From NCBI RefSeq assembly GCF_015712165.1, contig NZ_JADPZX010000001.1, positions 744,001-808,000 of the forward strand: a stretch of DNA of 64,000 bases, read 5' to 3'. How positions within the stretch are numbered: position 1 is the stretch's first letter; each line of letters begins with the position of its first letter. Shown in pieces: positions 54,389 to 63,404 of the stretch. The position numbers were made by a program, and so were the translations under genes. A model generated the notes under the pieces. That model searched no databases. It was not told where the DNA came from and was given only the letters and a program-made list of their open reading frames with translations. The stretch is from Streptomyces spinoverrucosus (GTDB lineage: Bacteria > Actinomycetota > Actinomycetes > Streptomycetales > Streptomycetaceae).

Positions 54389-55273
54389 TCAGATGACAGG
54401 AGGTCGGCCGAGTCGAGTCAGCCGCCACACCGTACGCCACTTCATGGGCCGGCGGGGACCGCAGGGCGACGCCCAGCCTTCCCGGAAGCCGCCGAACCAC
54501 GCCCGCAGCGCCGGCCGCGAGGGGCGGCGCAGCAGGGTGAGGGTGAGCCAGATTCCCAGGTAGAGGGGAACGAGGGCGGCGGGCAGGTTGCGGCGGGCGA
54601 GCCAGACGCGGTTGCGGGCCACCATGCGGTGGTAGACCGCGTGCCGGGAGGGCGCGGTCGTCGGGTGGTACAGCACCATGTCGGACCGGTAGTCGATCAG
54701 CCAGCCCGCGTCGAGGGCCCGCCAGGCCAGGTCGGTCTCCTCGTGCGCGTAGAAGAACGCGTCCGGCAGGCCGCCGACCTCGGCGAACACCCGGGTGCGG
54801 ACCGCGTTGGCGCCGCCGAGGAAGGTGGTCACGCGCGAGGAGCGCATCGGGTCGGAGGCGCGCAGCCGGGGCACGTGGCGGCGCTGGGTGGCGCCGGTGT
54901 CCGGGTCGGCTATGCGGAAGCTGATGATGCCGAGCCTGGAGTCGGCCTCGAAGGCCTGGCGGCACAGCTGGGCGGTGTCGGGGCGGGCGAGCAGGCCGTC
55001 GTCGTCGAGGAACAGCAGTATGTCGACGTCCCGGCCACTAGGGCCGAAGGCCTCGATGCCGACGTTGCGGCCGCCCGGGATGCCGAGGTTCTCGGGCAGC
55101 TCGACGGTACGGACGCCGGCGGGGACCTCGGGCACGGGCGAGCCGTTGCCGACGACGACCACGTCTATCGGGTCGCCGTCCTGCTTGGCGACCGACTCCA
55201 GCAGCGCGCGGAGCTCCTCGGGGCGGTTGCCCATCGTGATGATGACCGCCCCGACCCGCATCCCCGGGCTCAC
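54389..55273 (-). CDS. GT2-family glycosyltransferase
   Basis: A 294-residue inverting GT-A glycosyltransferase: VGAVIITMGNRPEELRALLESV, VVVGNGSPVPEVPAG, NLGIPGGRNVGIEAF, LLFLDDDGLLA (DxD) and FFYAHEETDLAWRAL. This pattern resembles rhamnosyl- or galactofuranosyl-transferase-like enzymes acting on lipid-linked or polymer acceptors. A hydrophobic segment near residues 231-250 may anchor it to the membrane. The start GTG overlaps the upstream stop as GTGA. Confidence 0.9.
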   Translation of the reverse strand: MSPGMRVGAVIITMGNRPEELRALLESVAKQDGDPIDVVVVGNGSPVPEVPAGVRTVELPENLGIPGGRNVGIEAFGPSGRDVDILLFLDDDGLLARPDTAQLCRQAFEADSRLGIISFRIADPDTGATQRRHVPRLRASDPMRSSRVTTFLGGANAVRTRVFAEVGGLPDAFFYAHEETDLAWRALDAGWLIDYRSDMVLYHPTTAPSRHAVYHRMVARNRVWLARRNLPAALVPLYLGIWLTLTLLRRPSRPALRAWFGGFREGWASPCGPRRPMKWRTVWRLTRLGRPPVI

Positions 55274-56049
55274 CGGAGCCTGCTCGACACGAGGATGGAC
55301 ACCAGGTGCAGCAGCGTCTGCAGCAGCGCGATGCCGACGAGCACGGCGACGCCGAGCCGGGTGAAGAACAGGTCACCGCGGCTCGCGTCCAGGATCGCGA
55401 GGACCAGGATCAGCAGCGACGCCTCGATGCCGAGGATCAGCCGGTGGAACTTCAGCGCGGCGGCGGCGCGGCGGGCCAGTGCCATGCCGGAGGAGCGGGG
55501 CTCGGACGCGGACTCCTTGACCGGCGGCAGCCCGCCCTGGTGCCGGGCGACGCCGACGAGGTCGGTCTCCGCCTTGATCAGAATCGCGCCGAGGGCGGCG
55601 AGGGTGCCCAGGAAAGCCCACAGCCAGTCGATCCGCCCGGAGCCCCACAGATCGGCGGCGCGCAGGCCCAGGCCGACGAGGACGGCGGCGTCGGTCAGGT
55701 AGGCGCCGACCCGGTCCAGGTAGACGCCGCCGAGGGAGAACTGCTGCTTCCAGCGGGCGATCTCGCCGTCGACGCAGTCCAGCAGCAGGTACAGCTGGAC
55801 CATCACGACGCCGAGCACGGCACCCGGGATGCCCGGCACCAGCAGGGCGGGGGCGGCGAGCACGCCGAAGAGGGTCATCAGGTACGTGAGCTGGTTGGGC
55901 GTGACCCTGGTGTTCACCAGGTAGCGGTCGACCCGCAGCGACACCTCTCGCATGTAGAGGCGTCCCGCCCAGTGCTCACCGCTGCGCCGGTCCTTCACCC
56001 CGGCGGGGTGGACGACGGGGCGGAGTTCAGCTACCGATGGCCTTGACAT
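55270..56049 (-). CDS. CDP-alcohol phosphatidyltransferase I (variant motif)
   Basis: A 259-residue integral membrane enzyme. The family motif D-x2-DG-x2-AR-x8-G-x3-D-x3-D is met as DCVDGEIARWKQQFSLG...LDRVGA, with the last position Ala instead of Asp; the fourth Asp is normally catalytic. About five hydrophobic helices are seen. It would transfer a phospho-alcohol from a CDP-alcohol to an acceptor lipid or polyol. ATG 56049 lies 23 bases inside the upstream dehydrogenase gene; its stop overlaps the next gene. Whether the variant is active is uncertain. Confidence 0.88.
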   Translation of the reverse strand: MSRPSVAELRPVVHPAGVKDRRSGEHWAGRLYMREVSLRVDRYLVNTRVTPNQLTYLMTLFGVLAAPALLVPGIPGAVLGVVMVQLYLLLDCVDGEIARWKQQFSLGGVYLDRVGAYLTDAAVLVGLGLRAADLWGSGRIDWLWAFLGTLAALGAILIKAETDLVGVARHQGGLPPVKESASEPRSSGMALARRAAAALKFHRLILGIEASLLILVLAILDASRGDLFFTRLGVAVLVGIALLQTLLHLVSILVSSRLR

Positions 56050-57088
56050 AGTCGGCGTAGGTGTCCTTGATCTGGTGGGTTTGCAGGTCGAGGTGTTCGA
56101 GGATCGTGTAGCGGCCGGGCCGGGTCTGAGGGGCGTACTCCACGACCCGGACGAACTCGTCCGGGGTGAAGCCGATCTCCTCCGGCAGCACCGGCAGCCC
56201 GTGCCGACGCAGCACCTCGGCCATGTACACCGACTCCTCGTGCGCGCCGCGCAGATACATCGCGAAGGCCGCGCCCAGCCCGCACTGCTCGCCGTGGGCG
56301 GCCGCGCGCTTGGGGAACAGCAGGTCGAAGGCGTGGTTGATCTCGTGGCAGGCGCCGGAGGACGGGCGGGAGTCGCCCGACACCGACATGGCGATGCCAG
56401 TGAGGACCAGTGCCTCGGCCAGGACCTGCAGGAAACCGTCGTCGCCGACGCCGCCCGGGTGCCGGAGCACCGACTCGCCGGCCTGCCGCGCCATGGCGGC
56501 GGCCAGACCGTCGATCTTCTCCCCGTTGACACGGTTGGAGAGCTCCCAGTCCGCCACGGCGGAGACGTTGGAGATGACGTCGCCGATACCGGAGCGCACG
56601 AAGCGCACCGGAGCCTCACGGATCACGTTGAGATCGATGACGACCGCGATCGGGTTCGGCACGCCGTACGAGCCGCGGCCCGCGTCGTTGTCGAGGGTCG
56701 CCACCGGCGAGCAGAGCCCGTCGTGCGCCAGGTTGGTGGCGACGGCGACCAGTGGCAGGCCGACCCGCGCCGCGGCGAACTTGGCACAGTCGATGATCTT
56801 CCCGCCACCGAGGCCCACGACCGCGTCGTAGTGGCCTGCCTTGATGTCGCTCGCCAGCCGGACGGCGTCGTCGAGGGTTCCCCCGCCCACCTCGTACCAG
56901 CTGGCGCCGGGCAGTTGCGGGGCGACGCGCTCACGCAGCCGGGCGCCGGAGCCGCCGCTGACGGCGACGGCGAGGCGGCCCGAGTGGGATATGCGCTCGT
57001 CGGCGAGCACGCCCGCCAGGTCGTCGAGGGCACCCGGGCGGATGTCCACGACGACCGGCGACGGGATGAGCCGGGTCAGTACTGGCAC
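56027..57088 (-). CDS. Iron-dependent polyol-phosphate dehydrogenase (glycerol-1-phosphate dehydrogenase/AraM-like)
   Basis: A 353-residue iron-containing alcohol dehydrogenase/dehydroquinate-synthase-fold protein. The NAD site is VVGLGGGKIIDCAKFAA, the substrate/metal part reads NLAHDGLCSPVA (an AraM/EgsA hallmark), with metal histidines likely in ACHEINHAFDLL and KRAAAHGEQCGLGAA. The AraM/EgsA group makes sn-glycerol-1-phosphate, the archaeal-type backbone; a related role on another polyol phosphate is possible. GTG 57088 has GGGAGATCGC upstream, and the gene overlaps both neighbours. Confidence 0.85.
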   Translation of the reverse strand: MPVLTRLIPSPVVVDIRPGALDDLAGVLADERISHSGRLAVAVSGGSGARLRERVAPQLPGASWYEVGGGTLDDAVRLASDIKAGHYDAVVGLGGGKIIDCAKFAAARVGLPLVAVATNLAHDGLCSPVATLDNDAGRGSYGVPNPIAVVIDLNVIREAPVRFVRSGIGDVISNVSAVADWELSNRVNGEKIDGLAAAMARQAGESVLRHPGGVGDDGFLQVLAEALVLTGIAMSVSGDSRPSSGACHEINHAFDLLFPKRAAAHGEQCGLGAAFAMYLRGAHEESVYMAEVLRRHGLPVLPEEIGFTPDEFVRVVEYAPQTRPGRYTILEHLDLQTHQIKDTYADYVKAIGS

Positions 57089-57836
57089 GCGATCTCCCGT
57101 CCCCGGGCCAGATCGTCGTGGTTGTCGATCTCGACCCACGGCACGTCGCCGATCGGGGCCACGTCGATCTTGAAGCCGCGGTTGACGAGCTCCTGGTAGC
57201 CGTGCTCGTAGAACTGCTGGGGGTCGCTCTCCCAGACGGTGCGCAGCGCGTCCGCCAGCTCGGGCGCGGCGTCGCCCTCGATGAGGGTGACGCCGATGTA
57301 CTCGCCGGTGGCCTCGGCGGGGTCCATCAGCTTGGTGATCTTCCGCACGCCCCGCTCGGGATCGACGACGACCTTCATCTCCTCGTCGGCCAGCGACTTC
57401 ACGGTGTCGAGAGCGAGGATGATCTTCTTGCCGTCGCCGCGGGCGGCGAGCAGCGTCTTCTCCACGGAGACCGGGTGGACGGTGTCGCCGTTGGCGAGGA
57501 TCACGCCGTCCTTGAGCGCGTCACGGCCGCACCACAGGGAGTAGGCGTTGTTCCACTCCTCGGCCTTGTCGTTGTCGATCAGCGTGAGCTTCAGGCCGTA
57601 CTTCTGCTCCAGCTCGGACTTGCGCGCGTAGACGGCCTCCTTGCGGTAGCCGACGATGATCGCCGCTTCCGTCAGGCCGATCTCGGCGAAGTTGGCGAGG
57701 GTCAGGTCGAGAACTGTGATCCCGTCGGTCCCGTCCTCGTCGCCCGCGGGCCCCACCGGCACCAGTGCCTTGGGCAGGGTGTCGGTGTAGGGCGCAGACG
57801 CCGGCCGGCGCCGGCCGCCAGCACGAGGCCGATCAT
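57076..57836 (-). CDS. CTP/NTP-dependent sugar- or alcohol-phosphate nucleotidyltransferase, apparently frameshifted
   Basis: Nucleotidyltransferase of the GlmU/IPCT-like fold. ATG 57836 overlaps the upstream stop as ATGA and starts MIGLVLAAGAGRRLRP. Then the frame is lost near 57791: the expected RPYTDTLPKALVPVG would need one more base after CGCCC. From there the second frame continues TVLDLTLANFAEIGLTEAAIIVGYRKEAVYAR to the end, with AYSLWCGRDAL and VILANGDTVHP. The span is 761 bases, not a multiple of three. It may be a sequencing error or a real loss of the nucleotide-binding loop frame. The product would be a CDP-alcohol for the two transferases. Confidence 0.85.
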
Positions 57837-59602
57837 GCGGGTTCTCCTTCGTCGTGTACGGCGGGCGCCCCTGCGGACACCCAGAACCGGATGCTCTCCA
57901 GGAGCACCACCAGGGCGACGGCCACGGCGAGGACCGTGAGCGCGACCTTGAACTGCGCGGCGGTCAGCACCACGGCGAGCGTCACGACCACCAGCGTCCG
58001 GCCCTCGTGCCCCCCGATCGCCCGCACCAGCCAGTGCGGGGGCGCGCCCGCGTTGCCGCGGATGCGGTAGACCGTGTCGTAGTGATGGTAGGCGACAGCC
58101 GCAACCAGCCCGAAAGCAGCGGGAAGTGCTCCGTTCACCTCCGATTCAGCTGCCAGGATCAGCACGGTCCCGTACTCGGCGGCCCGGAAGAAGGGCGGAA
58201 CCAGCCAGTCCAGCGCGCCTTTGAGGGGGCGTGAGACGGCGGCCGCGGACAGCGCGACGTAGACGAGCGCGGCGAGCAGGGTCGGCCAGGTCGCGCCCCA
58301 GAGTGCGGCGGACGTCACCACGAGGAGGCCAGCGGCGGCGGCACTGAGCGGAGCCGCCGGGACGCGCACCTTGCGTGAGAGAAGTTCCACCAGGGCCCCG
58401 CTGTCCGCCAGATCGGCCAGCGCCCGCGCCGCGCGGTCGGTCCGCTCGGCCTTGCGGGTCAGCGAACGCAGCACACGGCCGGCCGTGGTGTAGGTCGCGG
58501 CGAAGGCGCAGCCGACGAGCAGCACGTAGAAGGTGATGCGCGGGGTCGTGACGGCGGTGAGGACGGCGATCAGCGCCCAGCGTTCACCGATCGGCAGGAC
58601 GATCATCCGGCGCAGCCACACTGTCCAGCCGACACTGTCCAGTTTGTCCGAAAGTGCGGCAGTAGGGCTGGTGTTGGCGGTGGCGTCGTGGTTCGCCTCG
58701 TTGAAGGAGAAGTCGACGATGTGCCGGCAGGTCTGCAGGACCATCGCGCCCAGGGCGAGCGCCCATACGTCGTCGCCACCCCGGGCCGCGCCGAGGGCGA
58801 GACCGGCGTAGTAGGCGTACTCCTTGGCCCGGTCGAAGGTGGCGTCCAGCCAGGCGCCGAGCGTGGAGTACTGCAGGGAGTAGCGGGCCAGTTGACCGTC
58901 GGTGCAGTCCAGCACGAAGGACGCGATCAGCAGTACGCCGGCCGCGACGAACCCGCCGCGCGTGCCGGTGGCCGCGCAGCCCGCCGCGATCAGGGCGGTG
59001 AGCAGTGAGGCGGTGGTGACCTGATTGGGCGTCAGTCCGCGCCGGGCGCACCAGCGGGCAATGTAGCGGGAGTACGGGCTGATGAAGAAGGTGGTGAAGA
59101 AGCCGTCGCGGGACTTCACGGCCGACTTCAGGCGTACGGCCTCGTCGTCGACGGCGGCGACGGCCTGCCGTGCCTCGTTGCGGGCCTGCGGGTCGGCGGG
59201 GACGGCGGCGACCAGGCTGCCGAGCTCCGGCCGGTGCACGTCGACGTCCAGCGCGCCGGTGATCCGGTCGGCGAGGCTGTCCACCAGCAGCGTGCCCTGG
59301 GTGGAGGTCTCGCGGGCCAGCGCGCGTGTCAGGGCCTGGCGGCCGGCGGGCTGGGCCGTCACCGCGCCGGGGATCGCGGCGAGCGGGAAGCGCGGGTCGG
59401 TGAGGCCGAGGCGCAGGGCGTGCGGATGGCCGACGAAACGGGCGTCGACGACGGCGACGCGCCGGTCACCCGGCACCTGCGCGAGGAGGGACTCGGCGTC
59501 GGCGGGGTCGGCGGCGATGCGCACCTCGAAGCCGAGCGACCGCAGGTCGCCCTCGATCGACGATCCGGGGACCGGCTGACCGGTGAGGATGGCGGTCGAC
59601 AA
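57833..59602 (-). CDS. CDP-alcohol phosphatidyltransferase II with N-terminal soluble domain (DUF5941-like)
   Basis: A 589-residue membrane protein. The first 150 residues form a soluble domain (DLRSLGFEVRIAADPADAESLL, RVAVVDARFVG) resembling a nucleotide-handling fold; then come about ten hydrophobic helices with a full CDP-alcohol motif, DCTDGQLARYSLQYSTLGAW and LDATFD. The C-terminal region matches what I recall as DUF5941. It is likely the main phospho-alcohol transferase of the operon and probably its first gene. The start is TTG 59602, six bases after GGGAGTGAG. Confidence 0.85.
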   Translation of the reverse strand: MSTAILTGQPVPGSSIEGDLRSLGFEVRIAADPADAESLLAQVPGDRRVAVVDARFVGHPHALRLGLTDPRFPLAAIPGAVTAQPAGRQALTRALARETSTQGTLLVDSLADRITGALDVDVHRPELGSLVAAVPADPQARNEARQAVAAVDDEAVRLKSAVKSRDGFFTTFFISPYSRYIARWCARRGLTPNQVTTASLLTALIAAGCAATGTRGGFVAAGVLLIASFVLDCTDGQLARYSLQYSTLGAWLDATFDRAKEYAYYAGLALGAARGGDDVWALALGAMVLQTCRHIVDFSFNEANHDATANTSPTAALSDKLDSVGWTVWLRRMIVLPIGERWALIAVLTAVTTPRITFYVLLVGCAFAATYTTAGRVLRSLTRKAERTDRAARALADLADSGALVELLSRKVRVPAAPLSAAAAGLLVVTSAALWGATWPTLLAALVYVALSAAAVSRPLKGALDWLVPPFFRAAEYGTVLILAAESEVNGALPAAFGLVAAVAYHHYDTVYRIRGNAGAPPHWLVRAIGGHEGRTLVVVTLAVVLTAAQFKVALTVLAVAVALVVLLESIRFWVSAGAPAVHDEGEPA

Positions 59603-59892
59603 CCGAACTCACTCCCTGGGGGCCGACGTTTCCGCGCCGGTCGCGTGCATGGTGGTGCGCCCCATGGGGCAGGCGGTGCTGCATCCGGCGGGCGGCATGT
59701 CGGCAGAGGCTATCGGATAATAGGAAGCTCGTGTTCACCGGCCGTTTACGGTCCGGACGACGCCGCCTGCTGGGGCCTGTGCGGCGATCATCATCGGGGA
59801 TGCCGGGGTCGGCGTACAGAATCGCACCTCCGGAAACGGGCCATCACGACATACGGGACCCGGGTCCGGGCCGACCCGGGTGTCGGCCGGAT
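59603..59892. other. Divergent promoter region between the glycopolymer operon and galE
   Basis: About 300 bases. On the minus strand TATTAT (about 59723-59728) in an AT-rich tract (GGATAATAGGAAGC on the plus strand) is a good -10 candidate for the operon; no clear -35 is seen. No RNA gene or ORF is supported. Confidence 0.4.
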
Positions 59893-59907
59893 TAGGGTGG
59901 GCCACCA
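59893..59907 (+). promoter_or_regulatory. -10 box for a probable leaderless galE transcript
   Basis: TAGGGT at 59893-59898 is followed by eight bases before ATG 59907 and no Shine-Dalgarno sequence is present, as at 33975 (tetR). CCGACC at 59871 could form the -35 at 16 bases. Confidence 0.45.
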
Positions 59908-60878
59908 TGACATGGCTGATCACCGGCGGTGCCGGATACATCGGGGCGCACGTGGCGCGGGTCATGGCCGAGGCCGGGGAGCGCGTCGTCGCGCTGGACG
60001 ACCTCTCCGCCGGGGTGCCGGCGCGGCTCCCGGCGGACGTCCCGCTGGTGCGGGGCTCGGCCGGGGACGGCGCGTTGCTGAAGCGGGTGTTCGCCGAGCA
60101 CGCGGTCACGGGTGTGGTGCATCTCGCGGCGCGCAAGCAGGTCGGTGAGTCCGTCGAGCAGCCGACCCGGTACTACGAGGAGAACGTCGGCGGTCTCGCG
60201 GCGCTGCTGGACGCGGTCGCCGGGGCCGGGATCAGGCGCTTCCTGTTCTCCTCCTCCGCCGCCGTCTACGGCAACCCCGATGTGGAACTCATCACGGAGG
60301 ACACGCCGTGCACCCCGATGAGCCCGTACGGCGAGACCAAACTCGCCGGTGAGTGGCTGGTGCGCGCGGCGGGCCGGGCGCACGGCATCGCCACGGTGTG
60401 CCTGCGCTACTTCAACGTGGCGGGCGCGGCCGCGCCCGAACTGGCCGACACCGGCGTGTTCAACGTGGTCCCCATGGTCTTCGACCGGCTGACCCGCGAC
60501 GAGGCGCCGCGGATCTTCGGCGACGACTACCCGACGCCGGACGGCACGTGCGTGCGCGACTACATCCATGTCGCCGACCTCGCCGAGGCGCACCTCGCGG
60601 CGGCCCGGCAGCTGTCGGCACCGGACGCGTCGGGCGATCTGACCGTGAACATCGGCCGCGGCGAGGGTGTCTCGGTGCGCGAGCTGGTCAGCCTGATCGG
60701 TGAGGTGACCGGCGACAGCCGCCCCGCCGTCGTCGAGGCGCGCCGCCCCGGGGACGCGCCGCGCGCCGTCGCCTCGGCCGCACGGGCCGCCGAGGAGCTC
60801 GGCTGGACCGCCCGGCGCGGGGTGCGCGAGATGGTCGAGTCGGCGTGGCGGGGGTGGCTGCTGCATCACGGCCGGTGA
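59907..60878 (+). CDS. galE: UDP-glucose 4-epimerase (GalE-type)
   Basis: A 323-residue extended SDR: NAD site ITGGAGYIGAHVARVM, SSSAAVYGN catalytic serine, YGETKLAGEW with YxxxK, and RYFNVAGA substrate loop. It interconverts UDP-glucose and UDP-galactose or a related UDP-sugar. It diverges from the glycopolymer operon with its GT2 transferase, so it may supply that operon's sugar; galE-like paralogues with other specificities are common, so the exact substrate is uncertain. Confidence 0.9.
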   Translation: MTWLITGGAGYIGAHVARVMAEAGERVVALDDLSAGVPARLPADVPLVRGSAGDGALLKRVFAEHAVTGVVHLAARKQVGESVEQPTRYYEENVGGLAALLDAVAGAGIRRFLFSSSAAVYGNPDVELITEDTPCTPMSPYGETKLAGEWLVRAAGRAHGIATVCLRYFNVAGAAAPELADTGVFNVVPMVFDRLTRDEAPRIFGDDYPTPDGTCVRDYIHVADLAEAHLAAARQLSAPDASGDLTVNIGRGEGVSVRELVSLIGEVTGDSRPAVVEARRPGDAPRAVASAARAAEELGWTARRGVREMVESAWRGWLLHHGR

Positions 60879-61025
60879 GCCCCCGGAGATCATCGCAGCG
60901 CTCTGACCTGGTGTTCGTTTCCGCAGGTCAGGGCACATGACAACGGTGTTCAGTGCCGCGTTGCCGATACCCCCCACCCGTAGTTCACTGGGGTCCGGAC
61001 CCGATCAACAGGAGGCGGCTTTTCA

Positions 61026-61964
61026 ATGGGGGCTGGGCACGATCACGGGCACGCGCATGGCGCGCCGGTCACCGGTACGGCGGCCGCGGCGTACCGCGGC
61101 AGGTTGCGGATCGCGCTGGGCATCACGCTCACCGTCATGGTGGTCGAGATCGTCGGTGGCGTGCTCGCGGACTCCCTCGCGCTGATCGCGGACGCCGCGC
61201 ACATGGCGACCGACGCGGTGGGCCTCGGCATGGCGCTGCTCGCGATCCACTTCGCCAACCTTCCGGCCAGCGCGAACCGCACCTTCGGGTACGCGCGCGC
61301 CGAGATCCTCGCCGCGCTCGCCAACTGTCTGCTGCTGCTCGGGGTCGGCGGCTATGTGCTGTACGAGGCGATCGAGCGGTTCATCACGCCGGCCGACACC
61401 GAGGGTGGGCTGACCGCGGTGTTCGGCCTGATCGGTCTGGTCGCGAACATGATCTCGCTCACGCTGCTGATGCGCGGCCAGAAGGAGAGCCTGAACGTGC
61501 GGGGCGCCTTCCTGGAGGTGGCCGCCGACGCGCTGGGCTCGGTCGCGGTGCTGGTCTCGGCGGTGGTGATCCTCACCACCGGCTGGCAGGCCGCCGACCC
61601 GATCGCCTCGCTGGTCATCGGCCTGATGATCGTGCCGCGCACGCTGAAGCTGCTGCGCGAGACGCTCGACGTGCTGCTGGAGTCGGCGCCCAAGGGCGTC
61701 GACATGGCGGAGGTGCGGGCGCACATGCTGGCGCTCGACGGGGTGGAGGACGTGCACGACCTGCACGCCTGGACGATCACCTCGGGCATGCCGGTGCTGT
61801 CCGCGCACGTCGTCGTCCGCTCCGACGTCCTGAGCGCCATAGGGCACGAGAAGATGCTCCACGAGCTCCAGAGCTGCCTGGGCTCCCACTTCGACGTCGA
61901 GCACTGCACGTTCCAACTGGAGCCGGGGGGACATGCGGAGCACGAGGTGGGGCTCTGCCACTGA
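61026..61964 (+). CDS. CDF-family metal cation exporter (zinc/cobalt type)
   Basis: A 312-residue cation diffusion facilitator. His-rich N-terminus (H5, H7, H9, H11), six helices, site-A residues in LIADAAHMATDAVG (helix 2) and EVAADALGS (helix 5), and a C-terminal ferredoxin-like domain (VEDVHDLHAWTITSGMPVLSAHV) with His ligands. It exports Zn(II), Co(II) or similar in exchange for protons. ATG 61026 has AGGAGGCGG upstream. The His/Asp-rich N-terminus suggests zinc. Confidence 0.92.
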   Translation: MGAGHDHGHAHGAPVTGTAAAAYRGRLRIALGITLTVMVVEIVGGVLADSLALIADAAHMATDAVGLGMALLAIHFANLPASANRTFGYARAEILAALANCLLLLGVGGYVLYEAIERFITPADTEGGLTAVFGLIGLVANMISLTLLMRGQKESLNVRGAFLEVAADALGSVAVLVSAVVILTTGWQAADPIASLVIGLMIVPRTLKLLRETLDVLLESAPKGVDMAEVRAHMLALDGVEDVHDLHAWTITSGMPVLSAHVVVRSDVLSAIGHEKMLHELQSCLGSHFDVEHCTFQLEPGGHAEHEVGLCH

Positions 61965-62255
61965 CCTGCGGGCCACCGCCCGACAGACCCGCGAGCACGG
62001 CCACTGAGTGCGACGCGCGAGGGTAGGCGGGGGTAGGAGGAGCGGCGGGCGGCAAGGGCGCGTACGTCGCGTGACCGGCGCGCGACGGGGCGGCGCGCCC
62101 CTGGCGTTCCCCACAAGCCCGTACCGGACGGTTCCTGGCTTCGCGCGCCGGGCACGATCACCTACCGGGCCCCTCATTCCGGTGCCGACGCGCCGGGAAG
62201 TGCCGGGAGTGCCGGATTCGTACGGCAGACTGGGGCGCGAGGAACGAGGCGAAGG

Positions 62256-62855
62256 ATGGGTATGCCGATCACACCTGCCACCGCGACGCACAGCTCGTCG
62301 AACGGCACCGCGGAAGCGATCCTGCTGGAACTGGTCGACGAGAACGGCGTGACGATCGGTACCGCGGAGAAGCTCGCCGCCCATCAGCCGCCGGGGCAGC
62401 TGCACCGGGCGTTCTCGGTCTTCCTGTTCGACGACTACGGCCGGCTGCTCCTCCAGCAGCGGGCGCTGGGCAAGTACCACTCCCCCGGTGTGTGGTCCAA
62501 CACGTGCTGCGGTCACCCCTACCCGGGCGAGGCCCCCTTCGCGGCGGCGGCCCGGCGGACGTACGAGGAACTCGGCGTCTCCCCGTCGCTGCTCGCCGAG
62601 GCGGGCACCGTGCGCTACAACCACCCGGACCCGGTCTCGGGCCTGGTGGAGCAGGAGTACAACCACCTCTTCGTCGGACTCGTGCAGGCGCCGCTGCGGC
62701 CGGACCCGGAGGAGGTGCACGCCACGGCGTTCGTCACCCCGGACGAGCTGGCGGAGCGGCACGCCAGGGACACCTTCTCGGCGTGGTTCATGACGGTGCT
62801 GGACGCGGCCCGCCCGGCGATCAGGGAGCTGACCGGTCCGTCCGAGGGCTGGTGA
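62256..62855 (+). CDS. idi: Isopentenyl-diphosphate delta-isomerase, type 1
   Basis: A 199-residue Nudix-type IPP isomerase. The catalytic cysteine lies in WSNTCCGHPYPGEAP, the Nudix-like helix is AAARRTYEELGVSP, and metal/catalytic glutamates are in VEQEYNHLFVG. It equilibrates IPP and DMAPP. It is not adjacent to the hopanoid operon but lies within about 10 kb of it, and would serve it together with other isoprenoid routes. ATG 62256 has GAGG six bases upstream; ATG 62262 is an alternative. It converges on the ATPase gene with four bases between the stops. Confidence 0.94.
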   Translation: MGMPITPATATHSSSNGTAEAILLELVDENGVTIGTAEKLAAHQPPGQLHRAFSVFLFDDYGRLLLQQRALGKYHSPGVWSNTCCGHPYPGEAPFAAAARRTYEELGVSPSLLAEAGTVRYNHPDPVSGLVEQEYNHLFVGLVQAPLRPDPEEVHATAFVTPDELAERHARDTFSAWFMTVLDAARPAIRELTGPSEGW

Positions 62856-62858
62856 GCC

Positions 62859-63404
62859 TCAGGGCAGCAGGGCGGGGTTGAGCGGCAGGGCGGCCCAGAT
62901 CACCTTGCCGCCACTGGCCGTGTGCTCGACGTCGCACACCCCGCCCACCTCCCGGGTGATCTCCCGCACCAGGAGCAGCCCCCGACCGCCGGTCCGACCG
63001 TGGTCGGTCTCCAGCGCGGTCGGGCGGTAGGGATGGTTGTCCTCCACGGACACCCGCACCCACTCGGCGCCGACCGCGACCTCCACGGCGAGCATCGGCG
63101 AGAGCACCGCGGCGTGCCGTACGGCGTTCGTGACCAGCTCGGAGACGATCAGCAGCAGCGCCTGGACCACGTCGTCCGTGACCGGCACCCGCTGGCGCAG
63201 GAGCAGGTCCCGTACGGCGTGCCGGGCCTGCGGCACCGAGGCGTCGACGGCGGGGGCGGTGAACCGCCATACGCCCTCGTACGGCAGTGGAGCGCGCGTG
63301 CGCGGCTCGACGGGTGCGTCTGTGCCGCCTTCTGGGCGTGGGGCGGGCCCGCGCCCGTGGTCGTCCATCGTCCGGTCGCCACCCTTGTGCTCGATTGTCA
63401 CCAC
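62859..63404 (-). CDS. Anti-sigma-type ATP-binding protein (HATPase_c, SpoIIAB/RsbW-like)
   Basis: About 180 residues with a HATPase_c domain: N-box LLIVSELVTNAVRHA, G1-box VEDNHPYRPT, and TGGRGLLLVREITREVG. A polar Pro/Arg-rich N-terminus precedes it. Streptomyces genomes have dozens of such orphan anti-sigma-type ATPases. Partners cannot be read from context: no sigma or antagonist gene adjoins it. GTG 63404 gives the longest product; ATG 63368 (downstream of AAGGGTGG) is a strong alternative that removes 12 residues. Confidence 0.85.
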   Translation of the reverse strand: MVTIEHKGGDRTMDDHGRGPAPRPEGGTDAPVEPRTRAPLPYEGVWRFTAPAVDASVPQARHAVRDLLLRQRVPVTDDVVQALLLIVSELVTNAVRHAAVLSPMLAVEVAVGAEWVRVSVEDNHPYRPTALETDHGRTGGRGLLLVREITREVGGVCDVEHTASGGKVIWAALPLNPALLP

